Origin: Streptomyces sp. WZ.A104
GTDB taxonomy: Bacteria; Actinomycetota; Actinomycetes; Streptomycetales; Streptomycetaceae
DNA: 64,000 nucleotides
Assembly (NCBI RefSeq): GCF_002382885.1
Contig: NZ_NWVL01000030.1
Span: 1-64,000 of the forward strand
Direction: 5' to 3'
The notes below the pieces were generated by a model, which ran no database searches, was not told the DNA's origin, and saw only the letters and a list, made by a program, of their open reading frames with translations. Shown here piece after piece: positions 17,972 through 25,852 of this stretch (position 1 is the first letter of the stretch; the number at the start of each line of letters is the position of its first letter). The position numbers and the translations under genes are program-made.

Positions 17972-18423
17972 ACCCGCTCCTCCTGGCCGCCGGTCACGCG
18001 CTCCGGGGACGGCCGACCCGCCCGAGGGGTTCGAACAGGTGGCCCGTCCCTTCCAGTGGACACCTGGACGCGGATGGACGCACCAGCTCAGGGCCGATAT
18101 TGGTGCGTTCTTGGCCTCCTTTTGCCGCCCTTTGCCCCCGCATGGCGCGGGAGAGATGCACGGCAGGACAGACCGTGACCACCGGGTCACCGAGCGCCCC
18201 CGTTCGCGCCGGGAGCCGGGCGTGAACGCGCCCGCGCACGACCCCCGTACCCACTCCTCCCCCTCCCCGAATTTCCGGCCTTTTATGCCGACCCCACCCC
18301 AGGAATTCATCATTCAATTGAATGCGTAATTTCCACGGATGTCGCAGCCCGATTTGCGGCACCCCCATTCCTGCTTTTCACTCATTACGTCCACCCCATT
18401 TCCCACAGGACGGGGAACAACCC
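17972..18423. other. 452-bp intergenic leader region with GC drop
   Basis: No credible gene was seen here. The first 320 nt are GC-rich and unremarkable. From about 18270 the composition falls sharply (runs such as GAATTCATCATTCAATTG and GCGTAATTT), which is unusual for this chromosome and marks the promoter region of the plus-strand operon that starts with the 58-aa peptide. The 14-bp palindrome listed separately lies here, about 100 nt before the peptide start. Confidence 0.6.
18311..18324. promoter_or_regulatory. 14-bp perfect palindrome CATTCAATTGAATG, candidate operator
   Basis: A fully self-complementary 14-mer made of AT-rich sequence lies 99 nt upstream of the peptide start. Palindromes of this composition are rare by chance in about 72% GC DNA, so binding by a dimeric regulator of the peptide operon is plausible. 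No regulator gene sits next to the operon. Confidence 0.45.
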
Positions 18424-18600
18424 ATGTACACGACGGACACCACTGCCACTGACATCGAGCTCGATCTCGACGCGGCCCTCAACCCGGGCGAGGCCGAGGG
18501 GCTGTACCGGGACTCGCGCGAATGCGCGTACCTCGCGCTCCTCGCGGGCGGCGGCGCTCTGCTGCTCTCGCCCCCGACCCCGCGCCCGAAGAAGGGCTAG
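18424..18600 (+). CDS. 58-aa peptide, possible RiPP precursor or small membrane peptide
   Basis: An unrecognised small protein leading a five-gene operon. The first 30 residues are acidic and Thr/Asp/Glu-rich (MYTTDTTATDIELDLDAALN), like a leader peptide. Next come SRECAYLALLAGGG with the only Cys, a hydrophobic run ALLAGGGALLLS (about 38-49) and a Pro/Lys tail PPTPRPKKG. ATG preceded by GACGGGGAAC. It ends 10 nt before the next gene. Acidic leader plus short core next to enzymes of unknown type is how ribosomally made, modified peptides look, but no known maturase (LanB/M, YcaO, radical SAM) is present. A small membrane-associated protein is the main alternative. Confidence 0.6.
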   Translation: MYTTDTTATDIELDLDAALNPGEAEGLYRDSRECAYLALLAGGGALLLSPPTPRPKKG

Positions 18601-18610
18601 TCGTCGCCAC

Positions 18611-19312
18611 ATGGACCAGACACATGCCTCGTCCCCGCTGGCGGGCGCCGTGCATGACCTGGCAACGGAGGTGGTCCTCGCTCTGCGGAGCGGGGACCAC
18701 CTCGCCACGGTGTGCGGCGCGGCGGGAATCGACGAGGAGAACCGGACCGGAATCGCCGCCGTGCGGGTCATCGGGGCCGACCTGCTGCTGCCCAGTGTTC
18801 TCCACGGACGTCATCCGCATCCGGGCGACGTCGCCGTGCTCGACCGGGCGGTACGGGAGTTCCCGCCCAAGCCCGACGCTCCGGCCGCCACGGCCTGGAG
18901 CCACTGGCACATGATCTCCACGCTCCAGCGGATCGCGCCCCCGTCCCCGGGCGCCCCCGGTGCGTACGAGGAGCCCGACGCCGCCTGGCTGGAGGAGGCC
19001 CCCTGGCAGGCGTTCACCCACCAGCTGTCCGTCCTGGCCCCGCTCGCCGTCCCGGCCTCCCCCTCAGCCGTCCAGCGGGCCGCGGCGAACCGTGCCGTCG
19101 ACCTGTCGCGCGGCTTCGTCCGCGCGGTCCGGCGGCGCGACTGGCTCCAGGCGGCGGGCGCGGGCCGCTGGCTGGCGGCCGTCGGCGGCGAGCCGGCGAC
19201 GCTGGGCCTGGAGCGCGGCCTGGACTTCGTCGAGCTGATGGGCGGCCACGACCCCCGCGTCACCCTCCAGGTGCGGGCCGCCCGGCTGATGGCCGAGGCG
19301 AGAGCACGATGA
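18611..19312 (+). CDS. Unknown helical protein of the peptide operon
   Basis: A 233-residue protein not recognised as any family. It is Ala/Leu-rich and mostly predicted helical by composition (VHDLATEVVLALRSGDHLATV, VQRAAANRAVDLSRGFVRAVRR), has no signal peptide, and contains two His-rich spots, VLHGRHPHPGD (about 63-72) and WSHWHM (about 97-102). It starts 10 nt after the peptide gene and its TGA overlaps the next ATG by 4 nt, so it works with the downstream genes. The tandem-helix feel resembles the two following paralogs, but no shared motif was found. Confidence 0.65.
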   Translation: MDQTHASSPLAGAVHDLATEVVLALRSGDHLATVCGAAGIDEENRTGIAAVRVIGADLLLPSVLHGRHPHPGDVAVLDRAVREFPPKPDAPAATAWSHWHMISTLQRIAPPSPGAPGAYEEPDAAWLEEAPWQAFTHQLSVLAPLAVPASPSAVQRAAANRAVDLSRGFVRAVRRRDWLQAAGAGRWLAAVGGEPATLGLERGLDFVELMGGHDPRVTLQVRAARLMAEARAR

Positions 19313-20388
19313 CGGCGACCGCGACACAGGGCCCCCGGGGGCGCCCGGACCCCCGAAGCCGCTCGGGCCGGCCTCCCGGGGACCACGCCTCACCCGGCAC
19401 CTCCCCCTCCACCGGCGCCGCGCTCGCCGTCCTGCCCCGCGTCCTGAGCCGGGCCCTCGCCTGGACCGACGCCCACCGGAGCCACTTCACGCTCCCCGAC
19501 GACGTCCTGGAACCCCACACCCAGGTCAACGCCACCCTCAAACCCCTCGGTGAACTGGCCCAGCTCGGCTCCACGATCCGCCGCGCCACCGCCCCGGGCA
19601 CCCCGGAACACGAGCTGGCCGGGGACCTCGTCACGTACGCCTGGCAGCAGGTCGCGCGAGGCGACCTCCTCCTGGAGCTGCTGCGCGCCGAGCCGTTCGC
19701 CGCGTACCCGTACGAGATCTACGCCGCCTTCGCCGGGTACGGGCTGCGCCACGAAGGCTTCGAGGCGCTCGCCCGCCCGCTCACCGCGACGCGCGCCTGG
19801 GCCCACACCGAGCAGCACGCCAACCGGCAGCTCGGCCTGGTCAACTCCGAGCGGCGGGTGGGGGTGGTGACCCATACGGACGCCGGCGGGGTCCTGTCCC
19901 GGACCTGGCTGGGCGGTCTCTCCGAACCGTGGATGTTCGAGGGCCCGTCCGGCTACGCGCTGACCCACACCGTCTTCCACCTCACCGACTGGGGCCGGAT
20001 GCCGGACCGCGTGCCGGAGAGGATCGACGGCTATCTGCGGACCTGGCTGCCCGCATGGGCCGACGGCTGTCTGGAGAGCGGGCAGTGGGATCTGACCGGC
20101 GAGCTGCTGGCGGTGGCGGCCTCCCTGCCGGGGCCACCGCCGACGGCCCTGCTGGACGCGGTCTGGCCGGTGCTCGCCGACGTGCAGCACACGAGCGGCT
20201 GCGTCCCGGAGACGGGCGTACCGGTGCGCGAGGACGCGCCACCGGACCCGTACCCCTTCATCGACTGCTACCACTCCACGCTCGTCACGGCCTTCGCGGC
20301 GGCCCTGTCCCTGAGGTCGCTGCGGTCGCCGGGGCCGACGCGGCAGACGGACGAGGCCGGGCCCGGCCGGGAAAGGCACACCCCATGA
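19309..20388 (+). CDS. Unknown protein, paralog A of the peptide operon (tentatively DUF6895-like)
   Basis: A 359-residue soluble protein. After a disordered Pro/Gly/Arg-rich N-terminus (about 45 residues) it consists of paired helices, reminiscent of an alpha/alpha toroid. The signature THTVFHLTDWGRMP lies about residue 220 and the C-terminal signature CYHSTLVTAFAAALSL near 325. Both motifs recur in the next gene (THTVFHLTDWGEKP; YHPTLVAAFASALAM). Conserved His, Asp and Trp in HLTDWG could be catalytic or metal-binding. The DUF name is from memory and unchecked. Start and stop overlap neighbours by 4 nt. Function unknown. Confidence 0.7.
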   Translation: MTATATQGPRGRPDPRSRSGRPPGDHASPGTSPSTGAALAVLPRVLSRALAWTDAHRSHFTLPDDVLEPHTQVNATLKPLGELAQLGSTIRRATAPGTPEHELAGDLVTYAWQQVARGDLLLELLRAEPFAAYPYEIYAAFAGYGLRHEGFEALARPLTATRAWAHTEQHANRQLGLVNSERRVGVVTHTDAGGVLSRTWLGGLSEPWMFEGPSGYALTHTVFHLTDWGRMPDRVPERIDGYLRTWLPAWADGCLESGQWDLTGELLAVAASLPGPPPTALLDAVWPVLADVQHTSGCVPETGVPVREDAPPDPYPFIDCYHSTLVTAFAAALSLRSLRSPGPTRQTDEAGPGRERHTP

Positions 20389-21317
20389 GCAGCAGCGGCA
20401 TCCAGCAGATCCACGACGTCGGGGCGAAGGCCCTGGGCTGGCTGTACGAGCACCGGGAAGGGTTCCGGCTGGAGGCCGACCCGGCCCCGGAGGCGGGGAT
20501 GCTGGACCGGTTCAAGCCGCTGGGCGAGCTCGCGCTGATCGGCAAGGTCATCTTCCGCGAGGGCGTGGCGGGCTCCCAGCAGTCCGCGCTCGCCCACAAG
20601 CTGCTGGACCACGCCTGGCACGAGCTGCTGGGCTCCGGGGCGCGGCTGCTGGAGGGCCAGCGGCGCGAACCGCTCTCGCCGGTGCCGCTGGAGGTCTACG
20701 TACCGTTCCGGGAGCTCGGCTACCGGCAGCCCGACCTGGAGTCCGCGATCCGGCTCAACCACGGGCTGGCCAGCTGGGCGGCGCTGGAGGTGCTGCCGGT
20801 GCGGAGGCTCGGCCTGAGCGCGATCGAGCGGCGGTTCGGGGTGGAGCCGAGCGTCCCGGAGACGGCGGCGCTGGCCCGCACCTGGCTGGCGCGGCGGCCC
20901 GAGCCGTGGACGGTCGAGGGCCACATCGGCTACGACATCACGCACACGGTCTTCCACCTCACGGACTGGGGCGAGAAGCCCGCGGGCCTTCCCGCCGACA
21001 TCGCCGACTACCTGGGGCTGTGGCTGCCCACCTGGCTGGACGACTGGCTGGACCTGAAACGCTGGGACCTGCTGGGCGAGCTGCTGGTGGTCGACGCCTG
21101 CCTGCCCTCCCCGACGCTGGACCCGGCGGCCTGGCAGGGGTTCGCGCAGGCCCAGCGGCCGGACGGGGCGATGCCGGTGGTGGGCGGGATGCCGGAGGGC
21201 GACGAGGAGACGGTGTTCGACCTCGTCTACCACCCGACGCTGGTCGCCGCGTTCGCCTCGGCGCTCGCGATGTCCCGCGCCCTGTCCGGCCTCAGCGCCG
21301 AACCGGCCCCGGCATGA
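20385..21317 (+). CDS. Unknown protein, paralog B of the peptide operon (tentatively DUF6895-like)
   Basis: A 310-residue paralog of the preceding protein without the disordered N-terminal extension. It starts MSSSGIQQIHDVGAKALGWL. The shared landmarks are FKPLGELALIGKVI (compare LKPLGELAQLGSTI in A), THTVFHLTDWGEKP (about 187-200), LPTWLDDWLDLKRWDLLGEL and YHPTLVAAFASALAM near the end. The repeated pairing of two related proteins suggests a heterodimer or sequential action. ATGA overlaps at both ends show co-translation with paralog A and the serine hydrolase. No signal peptide. Confidence 0.7.
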   Translation: MSSSGIQQIHDVGAKALGWLYEHREGFRLEADPAPEAGMLDRFKPLGELALIGKVIFREGVAGSQQSALAHKLLDHAWHELLGSGARLLEGQRREPLSPVPLEVYVPFRELGYRQPDLESAIRLNHGLASWAALEVLPVRRLGLSAIERRFGVEPSVPETAALARTWLARRPEPWTVEGHIGYDITHTVFHLTDWGEKPAGLPADIADYLGLWLPTWLDDWLDLKRWDLLGELLVVDACLPSPTLDPAAWQGFAQAQRPDGAMPVVGGMPEGDEETVFDLVYHPTLVAAFASALAMSRALSGLSAEPAPA

Positions 21318-22378
21318 CGGACGCGACGAACATGACCGCGGTCCGCGTGGACGCCCCCGGCACCTCGGCCACCGCCCGCCTCCTCGCCGAGGCGGCCGAC
21401 CGGATCGACGCCCCGGACGTGGTGCTCGCGATGAGCCGTGGCGGAGACCGTACGGTCCACACGGGCGGCAGCGCGGCGCCGGGCCCGGTCCCCCGGGAGC
21501 TGCTGACCTACGAGCTGGGCTCGGCGTCCAAGCCGTACGCGGGGCTGCTGCTGGCCCGGCTGGTCGCCCAGGGCCGGGTGCGGTACGAGGACCGGGCGGC
21601 GGACCTGCTGGCGCCGGGCCTCCCGGTGCACCCGGCGGTGCGCCGGATCACGCTGCGCCATCTGCTCACCCACACCTCGGGGCTGCCGGGCCTGCCCGCC
21701 GACTTCTACCCGCAGGCGGTGCCCCGCTGGTCGACCGGCCCGTACGGCGGCTATCCGGCCGACCGGGTGGTCCGGGCCTTCCTGCGGGCCCGTCCGCGCC
21801 GGCGCCCCGGCACCCGCTGGCGCTACTCGAACTTCGCCGTCTCGGTCCTCGGCCACACCCTGGCCGCGGCCACCGGCACCCCGTGGGAGGTCCTGCTGCA
21901 CCAGCAGGTGCTGGCCCCGCTGGGGCTGGACGCGACCCGGGTGCGCCCGGGGCCGGACGGCACGGACGCGGTCGGCCGCCGCCGCGACGGGACGCCGGTG
22001 CCCGCGCTGGACACGGGCGGCTTCACGGCGGCGGGCGCGGTGCGGGCGACCCCGCTGGACCTGCTGACGTTCCTGGAGGCGCACGTGGGCGGGCCCGAGC
22101 CCCGGGACCCGGCGCTGAGCGCCGCGCTCACCGAGGTGACCCGCCCGCTGCTGCGGCGCGGCCTGCGGCACGCGCACACCCACACCCTCACGTGGTTCCA
22201 GCACCCGTCCCCGTACGGTCGGGTGCTCTTCCACGCGGGGGCGACGCTGGGCCAGCAGGCGTTCCTGGGCTTCCGCCCGGACTCGGGGCTCGCGGTGGCG
22301 GCGACGGCGACGCGGCGGGTGCACCGGGGGGACACGTTCGTGGCGACGGCGTACGGGCTGCTGACGGAAACGCCGTGA
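21314..22378 (+). CDS. Beta-lactamase-fold serine hydrolase (class C / PBP4-like)
   Basis: A 354-residue member of the beta-lactamase superfamily. Active-site motifs: SxxK in ELGSASKPYAGLL (about 71-74), YxN in WRYSNFAVSV (about 173-175), and HAG in VLFHAGATLG near 308 as the third motif. There is no signal peptide, so it probably acts in the cytoplasm, unlike true penicillin-resistance enzymes. Family members act as esterases, amidases, DD-peptidases or peptide cyclases. Being last in an operon led by a small peptide makes a peptidase or cyclase acting on that peptide an attractive but untested idea. Confidence 0.82.
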   Translation: MTDATNMTAVRVDAPGTSATARLLAEAADRIDAPDVVLAMSRGGDRTVHTGGSAAPGPVPRELLTYELGSASKPYAGLLLARLVAQGRVRYEDRAADLLAPGLPVHPAVRRITLRHLLTHTSGLPGLPADFYPQAVPRWSTGPYGGYPADRVVRAFLRARPRRRPGTRWRYSNFAVSVLGHTLAAATGTPWEVLLHQQVLAPLGLDATRVRPGPDGTDAVGRRRDGTPVPALDTGGFTAAGAVRATPLDLLTFLEAHVGGPEPRDPALSAALTEVTRPLLRRGLRHAHTHTLTWFQHPSPYGRVLFHAGATLGQQAFLGFRPDSGLAVAATATRRVHRGDTFVATAYGLLTETP

Positions 22379-22394
22379 GCACCGCCGGCACGTA

Positions 22395-23276
22395 CTAAGG
22401 CTTCTGCGGGGCCTTCTCCGCGTTCTTGGCGGCCACCACCGCGTCGAACACCTCCCGCTTGGGCAGCCCCGCTGCGGCGGCGACGGCGGCGATGGCCTCC
22501 TTGCGCCGCTCCCCCGCCTCCTCGCGCACGCGCACGCGCCGCACGAGCTCCTCCGCGTCCAGCCCCTCGTCGCCGGAGTCGGAGGCGCCTTCGACGACGA
22601 CGGTGATCTCCCCGCGCACCCCGTCGGCCGCCCACACGGCCAGCTCTCCCAGCGGTCCGCGCTTGACCTCCTCGTACGTCTTTGTCAGCTCCCGGCACAC
22701 GGCGGCGCGCCGTTCGGCGCCGAAGACCTCGGCCATCGCGGCGAGGGTGTCGTCCAGCCGGTGGGGGGCCTCGAAGAAGACCATCGTGCGCCGCTCGTCG
22801 GCGTTCTCGCGGAGCTTGGAGAGCCGCTCACCGGCCTTGCGCGGCAGAAACCCCTCGAAGCAGAACCGGTCCACGGGCAGCCCGGAGAGCGCGAGCGCGG
22901 TGAGCACTGCGGACGGTCCCGGCACGGCGGTGACGCGGATGTCCTTCTCCACGGCGGCGGCGACGAGCCGGTAGCCGGGGTCGGAGACGGACGGCATGCC
23001 CGCGTCCGTGACGAGGAGCACGCGCGCACCCCCCGTCAGGGCCTCCACCAGCTCCGGCGTACGGGCGGACTCGTTGCCCTCGAAGTAGGAGACGACACGC
23101 CCCGAGGTGTGGATGCCGAGCGCCTGGGTGAGCCGGCGCAGCCGCCGGGTGTCCTCGGCGGCGACGATGTCGGCCCGCTCCAGTTCGGCGGCCAGGCGGG
23201 GCGGGGCGTCCGCCACATCACCGATGGGGGTCCCTGCGAGCACGAGCGTTCCAGTCGTTCCAGTCACATCAGCCAT
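22395..23276 (-). CDS. rsmI: 16S rRNA (cytidine1402-2'-O)-methyltransferase
   Basis: A 293-residue tetrapyrrole-methylase-fold enzyme that 2'-O-methylates C1402 in the ribosomal decoding centre. Motifs: GTLVLAGTPIGDVADAPPRLAAE at the N-terminus, VAAEDTRRLRRL, VTDAGMPSVSDPGYRLV (the SAM-binding GxPxxSDPG loop) and VPGPSAVLTALALSGLP. The ATG at 23274-23276 abuts GAGG with no spacing. A GTG four codons in (23265-23267) has GAGG at 9 nt and may be the true start. It is divergent from pmt with about 50 nt between starts. Confidence 0.94.
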   Translation of the reverse strand: MADVTGTTGTLVLAGTPIGDVADAPPRLAAELERADIVAAEDTRRLRRLTQALGIHTSGRVVSYFEGNESARTPELVEALTGGARVLLVTDAGMPSVSDPGYRLVAAAVEKDIRVTAVPGPSAVLTALALSGLPVDRFCFEGFLPRKAGERLSKLRENADERRTMVFFEAPHRLDDTLAAMAEVFGAERRAAVCRELTKTYEEVKRGPLGELAVWAADGVRGEITVVVEGASDSGDEGLDAEELVRRVRVREEAGERRKEAIAAVAAAAGLPKREVFDAVVAAKNAEKAPQKP

Positions 23277-23329
23277 CCTCGCAGCACGGGCAGCGCCCTT
23301 CGCACAGATGCGTTCCCTACGATGGCGCG

Positions 23330-25096
23330 GTGACGAGTACCGCACCCGAGACCCAGCGGGGCCAAGACGCCGGGAACCCGCTCGGCGAGCAGCCGACCTC
23401 CTGGCAACGGCGGCTGCGCCGTTTCGGCCATGTTCCCCGGGCGGAGACCTCCCTCCGCGACCGTCTGGACCCGCCGTACACCCGGCCGGGACGGCAGATG
23501 TGGTCGGTACTCGCGGTCCCGCCGCATATCGCCGACCGGCTGGTGCGTTGGTCCGCCTGGGGCGGCCCGCTGCTGGTGACGCTGGTCGCGGGCCTGCTGC
23601 GGTTCTGGAAGCTGGACCAGCCGCACGCGGTGATATTCGACGAGACGTACTACGCGAAGGACGCGTGGGCGCTGGTCAACCAGGGGTACGAGGGTTCCTG
23701 GCCCAAGGACGTCGACAAGCTGATCCTGAAGGACCCCTCGTCCGTCCCGGTCCCGACCGACCCGGGCTATGTGGTGCACCCGCCGGTCGGGAAGTGGATC
23801 ATCGGGTTCGGTGAACAGCTGTTCGGCTTCACGCCGTTCGGCTGGCGGTTCATGGTGGCGGTGCTGGGCACGGTCTCCGTCCTCCTCCTCTGCCGGATCG
23901 GCCGCCGCCTGTTCCGCTCGACGTTCCTGGGCTGTCTGGCGGGGCTGCTGCTCGCGGTGGACGGGCTGCACTTCGTGATGAGCCGGACCGCGCTGCTCGA
24001 CCTGATCGTCATGTTCTTCGTACTGGCCGCGTTCGGATGCCTGGTGGTCGACCGGGACCGTGCCCGCCGCCGACTGGCCGACGGGCTGCCGGTGGACGAG
24101 GAGGGGGTGCTGCGCCCGGACGCCAGGGTCGCGGAGACCCTGCGCCTGGGGTGGCGGCCGTGGCGTCTCGCGGCGGGCGTGCTGCTGGGCCTGGCCTTCG
24201 CCACGAAGTGGAACGGCCTCTACGTCCTGGCCGCGTTCGGCCTGATGACGGTTCTGTGGGACGTCGGCGCACGGCGCACGGCGGGCGCGGTGCGCCCGTA
24301 CCAGGCGGTGCTGCGCCGGGATCTGGTGCCCGCCTTCGTCTCCACGGTGCCGGTGGCGATCGTGACGTACGTCGTCTCGTGGACCGGCTGGATCGTCACG
24401 GACAAGGGCTACTACCGCAACTGGGCGGCCACCGAGGGCAAGGACTCCGCCTGGAGCTGGCTGCCGGACTGGCTGCGCAGCCTGTGGCACTACGAGACCC
24501 AGGTGTACGACTTCCACGTCGGCCTGACCTCGGGCCACACGTACGACTCGAACCCCTGGAGCTGGCTGGTCCTCGGCCGCCCCGTCTCGTACTTCTACGA
24601 GGAGCAGGCGGGCTGCAAGGAGTCGGCGACCGGCAAGTGCGCCGCCGAGGTCCTCGCCATCGGCACCCCGCTGCTGTGGTGGGCGGCGTGCTTCGCCCTG
24701 GCGTACGTGGTGTGGCGCTGGTTCTTCCGCCGCGACTGGCGGGCGGGCGCGATCGCCTGCGGGGTGGCGGCGGGCTGGCTGCCCTGGTTCTTCTACCAGG
24801 AGCGGACGATCTTCCTCTTCTACGCGGTGGTCTTCGTGCCGTTCCTCTGTCTGGCCGTGACGATGATGATCGGCGCGATGCTGGGCCCGGCTGCGGGCAC
24901 GGGGGCCAGAGCCGAACTGGGCCTGACCACCCACGACCCGACCGGTGAACGCCGCCGCACGCTGGGGGCGATCGCGGCGGGCGTGCTGGTGCTGCTGATC
25001 ATCTGGAACTTCATCTACTTCTGGCCGCTGTACACGGGGACCTCGATCCCGGAGGACCTGTGGCGGGACCGGATGTGGCTGGACACCTGGGTGTAG
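23330..25096 (+). CDS. pmt: Protein O-mannosyltransferase (dolichyl/polyprenyl-phosphate-mannose type)
   Basis: A 588-residue GT39 membrane enzyme that moves mannose from polyprenyl phosphate mannose to Ser/Thr of secreted proteins. After a 75-residue cytoplasmic N-terminus, TM1 is followed by the catalytic loop motif VIFDETYYAKDAW (Asp-Glu of the PMT family) and VVHPPVGKWIIG. About ten TM helices follow, with FATKWNGLY and WLPWFFYQERTIFLFYAV as further family blocks. GTG start. It is next to rsmI, a conserved actinobacterial pairing, and a strong terminator follows. In Streptomyces Pmt is needed for phage phiC31 reception and envelope integrity (family knowledge). Confidence 0.95.
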   Translation: MTSTAPETQRGQDAGNPLGEQPTSWQRRLRRFGHVPRAETSLRDRLDPPYTRPGRQMWSVLAVPPHIADRLVRWSAWGGPLLVTLVAGLLRFWKLDQPHAVIFDETYYAKDAWALVNQGYEGSWPKDVDKLILKDPSSVPVPTDPGYVVHPPVGKWIIGFGEQLFGFTPFGWRFMVAVLGTVSVLLLCRIGRRLFRSTFLGCLAGLLLAVDGLHFVMSRTALLDLIVMFFVLAAFGCLVVDRDRARRRLADGLPVDEEGVLRPDARVAETLRLGWRPWRLAAGVLLGLAFATKWNGLYVLAAFGLMTVLWDVGARRTAGAVRPYQAVLRRDLVPAFVSTVPVAIVTYVVSWTGWIVTDKGYYRNWAATEGKDSAWSWLPDWLRSLWHYETQVYDFHVGLTSGHTYDSNPWSWLVLGRPVSYFYEEQAGCKESATGKCAAEVLAIGTPLLWWAACFALAYVVWRWFFRRDWRAGAIACGVAAGWLPWFFYQERTIFLFYAVVFVPFLCLAVTMMIGAMLGPAAGTGARAELGLTTHDPTGERRRTLGAIAAGVLVLLIIWNFIYFWPLYTGTSIPEDLWRDRMWLDTWV

Positions 25097-25102
25097 CCGG
25101 AA

Positions 25103-25140
25103 CCGGCGGGCCCGGCACCTGATGGTGCCGGGCCCGCCGG
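25103..25140. terminator. Strong bidirectional hairpin terminator
   Basis: A perfect 17-bp stem, CCGGCGGGCCCGGCACC and its complement, closes a TGAT tetraloop 7 nt after the pmt stop. It sits between convergent genes (pmt and the DUF3592-like gene) and can end both transcripts. Confidence 0.88.
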
Positions 25141-25183
25141 CACGTCGCCGGGTCGGTCATCGCCCGGGGCCCCTCCGTCCGGG

Positions 25184-25702
25184 TCACTCCGGGCTGCCAC
25201 GCCCCGCCGTACGTCGCTGCCGCACCAGGAAGACCGCCGCCACGGCAGAAATGACCAGGAAGAACAGGGCGGCTCCGCCCGACAGCGCCGCCAGCACCAC
25301 CGCCCCGCCGCCCCCGACGTCCGCTTCACGGGCGACTGTCCGAGGATCGTCCGCCTGGTACCGGACGACCAGTCGGGCCCCGGCCGACTGCTTACCGCCG
25401 CCGCTGCCCACCGGCAGGTCGGCGATGACCGTCCGCCCGTCGGCCTCGAACTCGACCCGGCACTGGCCCGCCATGCACGAACCGGCGGTGTGCAGCGTCG
25501 CCTGAGCCCGCTCGCCGCCCTGGAGGGAACGCAGGTGCTGGGCCGCCGGAACCATGACCAGTCCCGACAGCGCGCCCAGCAGCAGGCCGAGCACCAGCGA
25601 CATCACGAGGGACGCACGCGGCCCCAACGTCTCTCCGCCCGGCGTCTGCTTGTGCGCGTCGGCGGTTCCCGCGTTCGTCGTACCGTTCGGACCCCTCGGC
25701 AT
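25184..25702 (-). CDS. Small two-TM membrane protein, DUF3592-like
   Basis: A 172-residue protein starting MPRGPNGTTN, chosen because GGGAGG precedes it and an upstream ATG does not have one. TM1 is SLVMSLVLGLLLGALSGLVMV (about 34-54) and TM2 is AVVLAALSGGAALFFLVISAVAAVFLV (about 133-160). Between them lies an extracellular beta-rich domain with two Cys (SCMAGQC) and VVRYQADDPRTVA, the sort of pattern seen in DUF3592 proteins (x-VxYxPxxP). Function unknown. It may be co-transcribed after the larger membrane protein upstream. Confidence 0.7.
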   Translation of the reverse strand: MPRGPNGTTNAGTADAHKQTPGGETLGPRASLVMSLVLGLLLGALSGLVMVPAAQHLRSLQGGERAQATLHTAGSCMAGQCRVEFEADGRTVIADLPVGSGGGKQSAGARLVVRYQADDPRTVAREADVGGGGAVVLAALSGGAALFFLVISAVAAVFLVRQRRTAGRGSPE

Positions 25703-25852
25703 CCGCTGCCTCCCGATTCGTCGGCGGTGCACCACGCCCTGCGCGGGCCGTGCCCCGCGTACCCCGTACCCCGCACCCGAGATGAGCAGCGTATGCGCAC
25801 AGGGGTGGAGGCCGCCGGGGCGGCGGCGTGCCAGTCCAGGTGGCGGGCGGGT

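Noticed and set aside
22395..23345. Longer rsmI starting at 23345
   Set aside because: Would overlap the pmt start and add Arg-rich residues not found in the family.
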